Shown here: one piece after another, positions 1-6,639 of the stretch | Numbering within the stretch: the stretch's first letter is position 1 | How the letters are laid out: the number at the start of each line of letters is the position of its first letter | Assembly: GCA_937969345.1 (NCBI GenBank) | Contig: CALBVK010000263.1 | Span: forward strand, 1 to 32,391 | From: an uncultured Acidimicrobiales bacterium | GTDB lineage: Bacteria > Actinomycetota > Acidimicrobiia > Acidimicrobiales > SHLQ01 | DNA length: 32,391 nucleotides | Reading direction: 5' to 3' | Position numbers and translations under genes: made by a program | The notes under the pieces: model-generated | Seen by the model: only the letters and a program-made list of their open reading frames with translations | Told to the model about the DNA's origin: nothing | Databases searched by the model: none

Positions 1-54
1 GGCGGCGTAGTCGAGGTCTTGATCGACGGGGTCGGTGGCGGTATCGGTAGTCAT
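1..54 (-). CDS. xseB: Exonuclease VII small subunit, 5' fragment
   Basis: Only the first 18 codons lie in the window (MTTDTATDPVDQDLDYAA); the gene runs off the left edge. The ATG (54-52) overlaps the TGA of xseA (53-51) in an ATGA arrangement, the usual translational coupling of xseA and xseB. The end of the fragment resembles the point where XseB proteins enter their conserved helical segment. XseB is the small helical subunit that binds XseA to form exonuclease VII, a cytoplasmic single-strand-specific nuclease. The call rests mainly on position and overlap, since too little protein is visible for a domain match. Confidence 0.75.
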   Translation of the reverse strand, partial: MTTDTATDPVDQDLDYAA

Positions 55-1487
55 GATTGTTCTTCCTGCGTTGGGTCGACAACGGACACGTTGCTGATGA
101 TGATGCCGTCGGCGACCTCGGTTACCAGTGTGTCGCCTGGATCGACGTCACCCACTGCCCGAACGACATCTCCTTGTGCGGTTCTTGTGATCGACCAGCC
201 TCGCTTGAGCAGTACTGCGGGGTCGGCGGCCCGTAGTCGAGCGTCGATATGGCCGAGTTCGGAGTCGGCGCTGCGGAGGATTCGGTCGGCGAGCTTCGGC
301 AGCTGGCCGGTTTGAGCGGTGAGGTGCTGGTCGGCACGCAACAACCCTTCACGCCCGGCGCGAGCCGCACGCCGAGAGCGTTCGACGAGGCGCTGATCGG
401 CCAGGTTCAGACCTTCGCGCCCAGCCAGCGCGCTGCGGCGAGCAATACCGGCGAGTCGTTGCTCGGCCAGCCTGGTGTGGGCGTGTGCGGTGACAGCAAT
501 GGCCTCCCATCGGCCTTCGACGTGTTCGACGTATCGAGCAACCGTCGAGCCGAGCGCCGCCGCGACCGCGGTCGGCGTCTTGAGCGCGGTGTGGGCCACA
601 ACGTCGGCGACCGAACGGTCGATCTCGTGGCCAATACCGGTGATGACCGGCACCGGAGCATCGGCGATGGTTCGACAGAGCTGCTCGTTGTCGAAGACCG
701 CGAGGTCGCCTCGCGAACCGCCGCCTCGAATGATGACGATCACATCGAGTGAACGGTCATAGAGCGAGCGCAGGCCCGCGACCAGCGTTCGGGGAGCCAA
801 GTCACCTTGGACCCGACTGTCACACGACGTGATCTGGAAGCCGTAGCCGGTGTTTGCGAGCTCATTGAGGAAGTCGGCTTCGGCGGCACTTCCGGTGCTG
901 GTGATCAGCCCGATCCGCAGGGGCACGACGGGAATGGTGAGCGCCTTGTTTCGCTCGGCGATGCCCTCTTCTTGCAAACGAGTCATGAGCGCATCTCGTT
1001 CGGCGGCCATCGCCGCAAGGATGTAGCGAGGGTCGATACCGGTCATCCGCAGTTGCAGCCGGCCCTGCTGTTGGTAGTAGTCGACGGCGGCTCGCACTCG
1101 CACCGCCATGCCATCGACGAGCCGCCCGACGTTTTGTCGCTTCAGCTGATTGTTGACGATCTGCTTTGTCTGGCTGAACAGGACGACGGACAACTTCGCA
1201 GCCGACGCCACCCCTGGCTGAGCTGGCTCGACCAGATCGAAGTAGACGTGACCGGCTCGTGAACGGTTGAGATTGCTGATCTCACCCTCGACCCACAAGT
1301 CGTCGGGAAAGAGCTGTTGGACCGCCCCACCGATGATCTCGTTGAGCTGCGCGACCGTGAAACTCGGTTCGTTCCTCGGCGGGGGAGGGGGCTCGGCGGT
1401 AAAGAGCGGCGTGTCCACCCAGGGGACGTTACTGGGCCGCGCTGACAGCACCGATCGCATTCGGGAAAACGACGAACCCCGGGCCAT
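51..1487 (-). CDS. xseA: Exonuclease VII large subunit
   Basis: This 478-residue protein is close in length to E. coli XseA. It has an N-terminal OB-fold (about 42-150, with GEISN at 68-72 and GHVYFDL at 79-85), a catalytic domain (about 155-310) and a long helical C-terminal region with repeated ADQRL-like segments. Family signatures include RGGGSRGDL (254-262) and the GIGHE...D...TPTAVA block (284-309). The enzyme degrades single-stranded DNA from both ends to acid-soluble oligonucleotides in DNA repair. It is coupled to xseB by an ATGA overlap. The start is uncertain: the ATG at 1487 lies inside a hairpin (1474-1510) that looks like the terminator of the upstream gene, and no clear ribosome binding site precedes it. 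Alternative starts are ATG at 1460, GTG at 1451 and GTG at 1418, all before the conserved domain. Confidence 0.95.
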   Translation of the reverse strand: MARGSSFSRMRSVLSARPSNVPWVDTPLFTAEPPPPPRNEPSFTVAQLNEIIGGAVQQLFPDDLWVEGEISNLNRSRAGHVYFDLVEPAQPGVASAAKLSVVLFSQTKQIVNNQLKRQNVGRLVDGMAVRVRAAVDYYQQQGRLQLRMTGIDPRYILAAMAAERDALMTRLQEEGIAERNKALTIPVVPLRIGLITSTGSAAEADFLNELANTGYGFQITSCDSRVQGDLAPRTLVAGLRSLYDRSLDVIVIIRGGGSRGDLAVFDNEQLCRTIADAPVPVITGIGHEIDRSVADVVAHTALKTPTAVAAALGSTVARYVEHVEGRWEAIAVTAHAHTRLAEQRLAGIARRSALAGREGLNLADQRLVERSRRAARAGREGLLRADQHLTAQTGQLPKLADRILRSADSELGHIDARLRAADPAVLLKRGWSITRTAQGDVVRAVGDVDPGDTLVTEVADGIIISNVSVVDPTQEEQS

Positions 1488-1510
1488 GGGAGGGACATGA
1501 CCCGGGGTTC
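1474..1510 (-). terminator. Hairpin with 10-bp perfect stem at the xseA start
   Basis: The arms GAACCCCGGG (1474-1483) and CCCGGGGTTC (1501-1510) are perfect reverse complements around a 17-nt loop. Read on the minus strand the second arm is followed by GTCGTTTTCC, a weak U-tract. It lies about 30 nt past the stop of the secreted acidic protein, so a terminator for that gene is the simplest reading. The first annotated xseA ATG falls in the loop, so it could instead occlude xseA translation. Confidence 0.6.
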
Positions 1511-1539
1511 ACAAGGAGGGAGAGTGTGGGGAATTTGTC

Positions 1540-2052
1540 TTATGCGTTGACCTCCTCAGCCTCGGCGTCATCGCCATCGTCGTTGTCGTCGTCATCGACA
1601 CCGTTGACACGGTCTTCGATGCGTTCGGTCTTTGTCTCGAGCTTCTCGGCTGCTTCCTCTTCGGTGAGATCGCCTTCGGCAACCTTGGCGTCGAGCTTCT
1701 CTTCGACCCGGTCGATCATTGCGTCGATGACGTCTTGTGCAGCGACGCCGTTCTCTTCGGCGATCTCGGCGATGCTCTGATCGTCCTGGAGACCTTCGCG
1801 AAGCTCATCGACCTCGATGCCGATCGTCTCTGCAACGAAGGCGAGCTTGCGGCCCTTGTTGCCACGACGGCCGCTGCGGCCTTCGTTGTTGGTGTCGTCC
1901 TCGACGGTGCCGTCGTCAGCGAGCTGGACTTCGACGACATCAACATCGTCGGCTGCGCCCTGTGGGCTGTCAGCGAGTGCAACTCCGGTGAGTCCAACGG
2001 TTCCAAAGATGAGAGCTGCGGAAGCGGCGATGGTGCGGGTGGTCTTGTTCAT
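1540..2052 (-). CDS. Secreted acidic helical protein of unknown function
   Basis: This 170-residue protein starts at the ATG at 2052, which has a good ribosome binding site (AAAGGA, 8 nt upstream); the frame is open further upstream but without such a signal. Residues 1-26 form a signal peptide (lysine near the N-terminus, hydrophobic core, ALA-DS cleavage-like site). A basic patch (GRSGRRGNKGRK) follows, then an alpha-helical region with a QSIAEIAEENGV motif, and a strongly acidic tail rich in Asp, Glu and Asn. The IAEIAEENGV...VDAMIDR pattern is common in secreted actinobacterial proteins of unknown function and resembles short helix-turn-helix or LysM-like repeats. It is probably monocistronic, with its own terminator at 1474-1510. 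Function is unknown; the acidic tail could bind cations, which is only an inference. Confidence 0.8.
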   Translation of the reverse strand: MNKTTRTIAASAALIFGTVGLTGVALADSPQGAADDVDVVEVQLADDGTVEDDTNNEGRSGRRGNKGRKLAFVAETIGIEVDELREGLQDDQSIAEIAEENGVAAQDVIDAMIDRVEEKLDAKVAEGDLTEEEAAEKLETKTERIEDRVNGVDDDDNDDGDDAEAEEVNA

Positions 2053-2221
2053 GATTTCTATCCTTTGTTGGTTTGGTGTCTTGTTGACAATGACCATCGT
2101 GCAGACCGTGGGGCAGGGGGAACGCAAGTGAGTGCAAAGGTTCTGACAAGATGCGAAATTCGTGTCCAGGGCAGCGAAACCCAAGGGTGTTCGGGTCGAG
2201 ATTTGGCGCCAGGTTCTGGGC

Positions 2222-2260
2222 CAAAACGCAAACATCGCCGACCCCATTTGGAGCCGGCGA
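2222..2260 (-). terminator. Rho-independent terminator after the DoxX-like gene
   Basis: The hairpin at 2235-2260 has an 11-bp stem including two G-T wobbles and an AAAT loop. On the minus strand it is followed by TGTTTGCGTTTTG (2234-2222), a U-rich tail. It lies 17 nt beyond the stop of the DoxX-like gene. The rest of the gap up to 2052 (about 170 bases) holds only the leader of the secreted protein; no further gene is visible. Confidence 0.75.
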
Positions 2261-2277
2261 AGAATGCAGGGCGATGG

Positions 2278-2961
2278 TTACGCCGGTTGCGATAACCCTT
2301 GGCGCAAACGGTGGTAGGTGAGGAAGCTGCACAGCGCACCGAACCCGCCGATCGTCGAGAGCATCAGCGCGGGGTCATCGATCACATCGGCCGGCGCCAA
2401 CGTCCGGATCCATGGAGCGCTGATCACCGCGAGGGTGGCGCTCGCCATCATGACGACCTCGAGGATGTCCGTGGTCGAGCCGTCCTGCGATCGGTCGGCA
2501 ACCCACAACAGCACCGCGCCCTGTGCGAGCAGGTAGAAGACCGAAGGACTCACGGCGCCGGCAGCGATGAAGTTCAGGTTGAGGAACATGCCGATGCCGA
2601 GAGCGAGGCCGACCTGCCGGTTCGTCACGAGCGCCGCGCCGAGCAGGAACTGGACAGCCATCACGACGAACGAGATGACGATGACACCGGGAGCGACGAC
2701 GAGATCGATCACGGGTTGATACCAGCTGACGGTCTGCTCGGTGTGCTCGCGGAGAAACGCTTCGAGCTCGGTGCCATCCCACCATTCACTCGAGATGAGC
2801 TTCTCGACGCCCGCGCGGGTCCAGCCGAGGCCGATGAAGAGTTGGATGAGCAGGACCCATGGCGGAACTGCGGTGAGGCGCGCGACGGTCGCGCTGACAA
2901 TGCTGGGACGTGCGCGGTGAACGGGCGAGGGGTCAGGTTTCGTGTGCGAATTTGTGTGCAT
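2278..2961 (-). CDS. DoxX/DoxD-like integral membrane protein
   Basis: This 227-residue protein starts at ATG 2961, preceded by TGGAAG about 5 nt upstream. The frame stays open much further upstream, but that stretch only shadows the endonuclease-like gene. An N-terminal hydrophilic segment of about 30 residues is followed by four or five hydrophobic helices, including PPWVLLIQLFIGLGW, a region with FVVMAVQFLLGAALV, and LGIGMFLNLNFIAAG. The FIGLGW..AGVEKL and NLNFIAAGAVSPSVF segments are typical of the DoxX / thiosulfate:quinone oxidoreductase small-subunit (DoxD) superfamily of inner-membrane proteins. The substrate is unknown. It follows the endonuclease-like gene by 70 nt in the same direction and ends at a strong terminator. 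Confidence 0.8.
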   Translation of the reverse strand: MHTNSHTKPDPSPVHRARPSIVSATVARLTAVPPWVLLIQLFIGLGWTRAGVEKLISSEWWDGTELEAFLREHTEQTVSWYQPVIDLVVAPGVIVISFVVMAVQFLLGAALVTNRQVGLALGIGMFLNLNFIAAGAVSPSVFYLLAQGAVLLWVADRSQDGSTTDILEVVMMASATLAVISAPWIRTLAPADVIDDPALMLSTIGGFGALCSFLTYHRLRQGLSQPA

Positions 2962-3031
2962 GGCTTCCACGCTGCGGGCGTGGTGCAAACGGCCCGGCCA
3001 GCGACTGGCAAGAATGTGACAAGATCTGCCG

Positions 3032-3739
3032 TCAGGCGACGGCGATCGTTGCGCTGAGGGCGAAGTGGTCGCTCCAGTAGAAGCGGTGTCCATCGACCAC
3101 CGTTGGTGCGTCATGGACGACCATGTCCGAAATCGTGATGCCGGGGCTCGCGAAGAAGCGAGTGAAGTATGCGGAGAATTCGTAGGCATCGGTGCGGAAC
3201 CGGTTCTTCTTGGAGTTCCAGGTTGGCCGTGGTGGCTTTGGTGTTGCGAAGCCAGCGGCGGTGACGAACTCGACGTCGGCGATCCGCATGTTCGTGTCCC
3301 CAACGATAAGCAAGCGCTCGGTGGGGCTGGCCGAGACGATCTCGCCAAGTTGTTCGAGGCGCCGACCCTCTCCACCGCGACCGGGTTCGAGATGCACGTT
3401 TCCAACCGTGAACGCTGGCCGGTCGCCGTGTTCGGGAAACGTGGCGAGGAGTCCGACCCCATCGATAGCGACGATCTCGGGTTCGGGTTCGGGCTCGGCA
3501 AGAGAAGCCTTCGCCACCAAGGTTGCGAGGCGTCCGTTATGCGACCGCGTGGTTGCTTGGAGCAAGTCGAGGGTCTCGACGAACGGCACCTGGTTCGGGA
3601 GCTCCTGCCAGCACACGACGTCGGGGTCGAGCTCGAGGGTGAACTCCCGAATCGCTTCTTCGATGTGGAAGTGCTGCACCGAGGTAGGAGCTTGTGCCGA
3701 CAGCTCGAGCATCGCCACATTCCAAGAGAGGATCTTCAT
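3032..3739 (-). CDS. Endonuclease/exonuclease/phosphatase-fold protein
   Basis: This 235-residue protein begins at ATG 3739 with a strong ribosome binding site (GGAGGAG, about 6 nt upstream). All signature elements of the DNase I-like EEP superfamily are visible: N7 in LSWNV, E46 in WQELP (metal ligand), H116 in VGNVHLEPG, D148 and N150 in VGDTNM, and the terminal D224-H225 pair in YWSDHFAL. These metal-dependent enzymes cleave phosphodiester or phosphomonoester bonds in nucleic acids, inositol phosphates or lipids; the substrate cannot be read from the sequence. There is no signal peptide, so it is probably cytoplasmic. It lies 34 nt after the ABC exporter gene, separated by a perfect palindrome, and 70 nt before the DoxX-like gene. 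Confidence 0.88.
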   Translation of the reverse strand: MKILSWNVAMLELSAQAPTSVQHFHIEEAIREFTLELDPDVVCWQELPNQVPFVETLDLLQATTRSHNGRLATLVAKASLAEPEPEPEIVAIDGVGLLATFPEHGDRPAFTVGNVHLEPGRGGEGRRLEQLGEIVSASPTERLLIVGDTNMRIADVEFVTAAGFATPKPPRPTWNSKKNRFRTDAYEFSAYFTRFFASPGITISDMVVHDAPTVVDGHRFYWSDHFALSATIAVA

Positions 3740-3754
3740 TGGTCTCCTCCAAGT

Positions 3755-3783
3755 GAACAGTTAGGGACAGTCCCTAACTGTTC
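3755..3783. repeat. Perfect 29-bp palindrome, REP-like
   Basis: The arms GAACAGTTAGGGAC (3755-3768) and GTCCCTAACTGTTC (3770-3783) are perfect reverse complements around a single central A. The element overlaps the last codons and the TAG stop (3776-3774) of the ABC exporter gene and ends 16 nt upstream of the next start. It has no U-tract on either side. Its form resembles dispersed REP-type palindromes, but only one copy is present here; an operator or an RNA hairpin limiting read-through are alternatives. Confidence 0.7.
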
Positions 3784-5711
3784 ATTGGTGCGTCAGAGCG
3801 GACGAGGTTCTCGTACAGCGTGTCGTAGAGGCCGCCGAGCGAGCGGAGCTCGTCGTGCGTGCCACGCTCGACGACAACTCCGTCGTCGACGACGATGATT
3901 TGGTCGGCCGAGGTGATCGTGGACAAGCGGTGCGCAATGACGAGAGAGGTGCGCCCGTCGAGCGCAGTTTCGAGCGCCTGCTGAATCAGGTGTTCGTTCT
4001 CGGTATCGAGGTGGCTAGTGGCCTCGTCCAAGATCACGATCGCTGGATCCTTGAGCAGCATGCGAGCAATCGCGAGACGCTGCTTCTCGCCACCAGACAG
4101 CCGGTAACCACGTTCGCCAACAACGGTGTCGAAGCCCTCGGGAAGGTCGTCGATCACCTGGAAGATGCGCGCTGCCTTGGTGGCCTCGACCAGTTGCTCG
4201 TCGGTGGCATCGGGATTTGCGTATCGAAGATTCGCGCCCACCGTGTCGTGGAACATGTGCGGATCTTGGTTCACGACGCCGATTGCCCGACGCAGACTGT
4301 CTTGGGTTACCGAGCGAACGTCGTGGCCGTCGATCTCGATACTTCCCTGGTCGATGTCGTAGAGCCGGGGCACGAGGTTCAACAGGGTGGACTTGCCGGC
4401 GCCCGACGGGCCCACGATCGCAACGAGCTGCCCTGGCTCGATGTCGAGGTCGATGCCCTTGAGCACCTCGCGCTCCTCACCTGCTCCCTGACTCGGCGAT
4501 TCGAGTACCGGCGTGATCCCCGCAGACATGTGCTTGCCTGGGCCACGATTTGGCGTGCGGCGGCCGGCGCCTTCGTCGAGCGAAGCGATCGTCGACTCGT
4601 CGGCGCTTGGGTAAGTAAAGGTCACGCCATCGAAGCGAATGCGCCCCGAGACGTTCGAGAGCGGTACTGCGTTGGGTGCATCTTCGATCGGGTTCACCAT
4701 GTCGAGAATCTCAAAGACACGCTCGAAGCTGACCAGGGCGCTGGTCACGTCGACTCGGGCATTGGAAAGAGCGGTAAGTGGGAGATAGACCCGCACGACC
4801 AGCAAGCTGAGCAGAGCGAGGTCGCCGACGCTGATCGTGCCGTCGATCACCATGCGCCCACCGAGCCAATACACCGCTGCGGTACCGAGCGCGCCGACCA
4901 GGGTCATTGCGGTCATGAAGACCCGAGCGAGCATTGCGGAACGGATCCCGATGTCGCGCACACGCGCTGCGCGATCGGCGAAGTCGTCCGCCTCGACCCT
5001 CGGACGACCGAACAACTTGACGAGCATTGCTCCGCTGACGTTGAAGCGCTCGGTCATCGTCGTGTTCATCGAGGCGTTCAACTGCATTGACTCGCGCGTG
5101 ATGTCGGCCATGCGGTTGCCGACCCGACGGGACGGAATCAGAAAGAACGGCAGAATCAACAGGCTGAGCAACGTGAGCCGCCATTCGATGGCGAACATCG
5201 CAACCAGCGTGATCGCGAGGTTGATGATGTTGCCAATGACGGTCGACAAGAACGTGGTGAAGGCTCGCTGGGCGCCGATGACATCGTTGTTCAGCCGCGA
5301 GATGAGCGCTCCGGTCTGGGTCTGGGTGAAGAAGCCGAGCGGCATGGCTTGGACATGACGAAACAGCTTGTCGCGTAGGTCATAGATGATGCCCTCGCCG
5401 ATCTGGCTCGACATCCAGCGTTCGATCATCGACACGACGGCAGCGCCAACTGCGGCGAGGACCACGAGCAACCCGAGCCAGTTCAGACGGGTCGTGTCCC
5501 GGTTCGCGATCGCAACATCGATGATGTCTCGGAAGGCGAACGACGGAACGAGACCTATGACGGTGCCCGCAATGATGAGGGCAACGAAGCCAACGACCTT
5601 GGTGCGGTAGGGCGTGGAGAATTCCCAGACACGCTTGACGGTGTCGCGGTCGACGCCCTTTGGCGCTTCATTGCCACTGCTCATGGAGTGGAGTACTTGC
5701 ATTGGATGCAT
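3774..5711 (-). CDS. ABC exporter half-transporter (MsbA/LmrA type)
   Basis: This 645-residue protein fuses a six-helix membrane domain (about 35-330) with a nucleotide-binding domain (about 355-640). Visible motifs are Walker A GPSGAGKST (434-442), the Q-loop at Q482, signature LSGGEKQR (538-545), Walker B AIVILDEA (557-564) and H-loop H594. It should act as a homo- or heterodimeric ATP-driven exporter in the inner membrane; the substrate is unknown. An unusual hydrophilic insertion of about 45 residues (370-415) separates the first strands of the ATPase domain (FTYPSADE) from the EVLKGIDL strand before Walker A. The start is ambiguous among ATG 5711, 5702 and 5684, none with a strong ribosome binding site. 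The gene begins 41 nt after the mscL terminator and its stop lies in a 29-bp palindrome. Confidence 0.95.
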   Translation of the reverse strand: MHPMQVLHSMSSGNEAPKGVDRDTVKRVWEFSTPYRTKVVGFVALIIAGTVIGLVPSFAFRDIIDVAIANRDTTRLNWLGLLVVLAAVGAAVVSMIERWMSSQIGEGIIYDLRDKLFRHVQAMPLGFFTQTQTGALISRLNNDVIGAQRAFTTFLSTVIGNIINLAITLVAMFAIEWRLTLLSLLILPFFLIPSRRVGNRMADITRESMQLNASMNTTMTERFNVSGAMLVKLFGRPRVEADDFADRAARVRDIGIRSAMLARVFMTAMTLVGALGTAAVYWLGGRMVIDGTISVGDLALLSLLVVRVYLPLTALSNARVDVTSALVSFERVFEILDMVNPIEDAPNAVPLSNVSGRIRFDGVTFTYPSADESTIASLDEGAGRRTPNRGPGKHMSAGITPVLESPSQGAGEEREVLKGIDLDIEPGQLVAIVGPSGAGKSTLLNLVPRLYDIDQGSIEIDGHDVRSVTQDSLRRAIGVVNQDPHMFHDTVGANLRYANPDATDEQLVEATKAARIFQVIDDLPEGFDTVVGERGYRLSGGEKQRLAIARMLLKDPAIVILDEATSHLDTENEHLIQQALETALDGRTSLVIAHRLSTITSADQIIVVDDGVVVERGTHDELRSLGGLYDTLYENLVRSDAPMNS

Positions 5712-5751
5712 GAGCCGAGGCTAACGAGATACGGCGAAACTCAGTGCGGGT

Positions 5752-5820
5752 GCAAAACGCAAACGAGCGGCGCCCCGAAGGACGCCGCTCATCTTGAGAA
5801 CACTGCGGTCGAGCCGCAGT
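5752..5820 (-). terminator. Tandem hairpin terminator after mscL
   Basis: Two hairpins follow the mscL stop on the minus strand. The first (5820-5802) has a 7-bp stem ACTGCGG/CCGCAGT with a 5-nt loop. The second (5790-5765) has an 11-bp stem with one G-T wobble and a TTCG tetraloop, followed by GTTTGCGTTTTG (5764-5753). The 12-nt tail is identical to that of the terminator at 2222-2260. This is a convincing intrinsic terminator that insulates mscL from the ABC exporter gene. Confidence 0.85.
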
Positions 5821-5830
5821 AGACCATTTG

Positions 5831-6232
5831 TTACTTTGCGAGTCCGTCGCGGATCTCGGTGAGGAGATCGATTTCGCTTGGGCCCTCTTCTTCAACCTCT
5901 GGTGGGTTGGCCTTGTTGTAGGCCTTCACGAGCATGAAGATGACGAAGCTCAAGATAATGAAGCCGAGCACGATGGTGATCCACGCGCCGATTTCGATTG
6001 CTGGCTCGCGCATCACAACGGTGCCATCTTCGAGCGTTACCTCTTGTGTTCCGCCGAGGCCGATCTTGATGTCGTTGAAGTCTGGCTGACCAAACACACG
6101 AGCCACGATTGGCATGATGATGTGGTCGACGAGACCCTGTACGACTGGCGCAAACGCCAAGGCCAGAATGAGGCCAACAGCGGCCTCAAAGATGCCACCT
6201 TTGTTTACGAAGTCTTTGAATTCTTGAATCAC
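5831..6232 (-). CDS. mscL: Large-conductance mechanosensitive channel
   Basis: This is a 133-residue protein, close to the usual MscL length. It has the N-terminal amphipathic helix (IQEFKDFVNKGG), TM1 (IFEAAVGLILALAFAPVVQGLV), a periplasmic loop, TM2 (IGAWITIVLGFIILSFVIFMLVKAYN) and a charged C-terminal helix ending in LLTEIRDGLAK. The homopentamer opens under membrane tension to release solutes during osmotic downshock. The start is the GTG at 6232: it has an excellent ribosome binding site (GGGGAGG, 6 nt upstream) and places the family's N-terminus correctly, although the frame remains open upstream. A 16-bp palindrome lies 24 nt upstream and a tandem terminator follows. Confidence 0.95.
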   Translation of the reverse strand: MIQEFKDFVNKGGIFEAAVGLILALAFAPVVQGLVDHIIMPIVARVFGQPDFNDIKIGLGGTQEVTLEDGTVVMREPAIEIGAWITIVLGFIILSFVIFMLVKAYNKANPPEVEEEGPSEIDLLTEIRDGLAK

Positions 6233-6256
6233 GGAAATCCTCCCCAGATTCTGTGA

Positions 6257-6272
6257 GCCGATATATATCGGC
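6257..6272. other. 16-bp perfect palindrome upstream of mscL
   Basis: GCCGATATATATCGGC is perfectly palindromic, with an AT-rich centre that stands out in this GC-rich sequence. It lies 24 nt upstream of the mscL GTG. It could be an operator, part of the mscL promoter, or a leader hairpin. The rest of 6273-6411 shows no gene; a 10-bp palindrome GTTGCGCAAC lies near 6295-6304. Confidence 0.5.
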
Positions 6273-6411
6273 CAACTAATTGCTGTTGTGCAGAGTTGCG
6301 CAACAAAACGACTGTAGTCAGGGGCGTTCGTGATCTGGTGCAATTGGACAAGGGATGTGGCGGAATATCAAACGCCGAAGGATCATCACATGTGGGGTAA
6401 CAGATTTGGCA

Positions 6412-6433
6412 CAAAAGAGCGCCCGCCTTCGGG
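6412..6433 (-). terminator. Possible terminator of the SRP RNA gene
   Basis: Directly after the SRP RNA, the minus strand reads CCCGAAGGCGGG, a short 4-bp stem, followed by CGCTCTTTTGT. The stem is weak but the U-tract and position fit a transcript end. Confidence 0.4.
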
Positions 6434-6540
6434 AGTGACGGCCAGGCGATCTGCGGCACACGGCAAGCATCGCTGAGAGCTGCTGCCTTCCGGCCCTGAC
6501 CCGGTTCACGAGTTCCCGTTGCACAGGACCCGACCGTCAC
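6434..6540 (-). ncRNA. ffs: Signal recognition particle RNA, small bacterial (4.5S) type
   Basis: On the minus strand the sequence contains the diagnostic apical SRP domain, GGGTCAGGGCCGGAAGGCAG followed by CAGC (about 6501-6478), which matches the conserved GGTCAGG-CCGGAAGG-AGCAGC core that binds Ffh. The ends pair through GTGACGG (6540-6534) and CCGTCAC (6440-6434), giving a hairpin RNA of about 107 nt, as expected for the small SRP RNA. With Ffh it delivers nascent membrane and secreted proteins to FtsY. The exact 5' end is uncertain; a possible -10 element (TATCCT) lies at 6568-6563. Confidence 0.92.
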
Positions 6541-6639
6541 ACCCCAAAGCGGGCGCACGGTCAGGATAGCGCCTTCGCGCCCGTACACATCACGGCAACC
6601 GGCCTGGACGAACCGGGCGTGGTGGAGAAAGCTGTCCCT

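Noticed and set aside
2200-2225. TTGGC...GCCAA hairpin near 2203-2224 as another REP copy
   Set aside because: It shares only a short GCCAGGT with the REP family and could be chance.
2962-3720. N-terminal extension of the DoxX-like protein to 480 residues
   Set aside because: The extra sequence is an out-of-frame shadow of the endonuclease-like gene, which has all its catalytic motifs in another frame.
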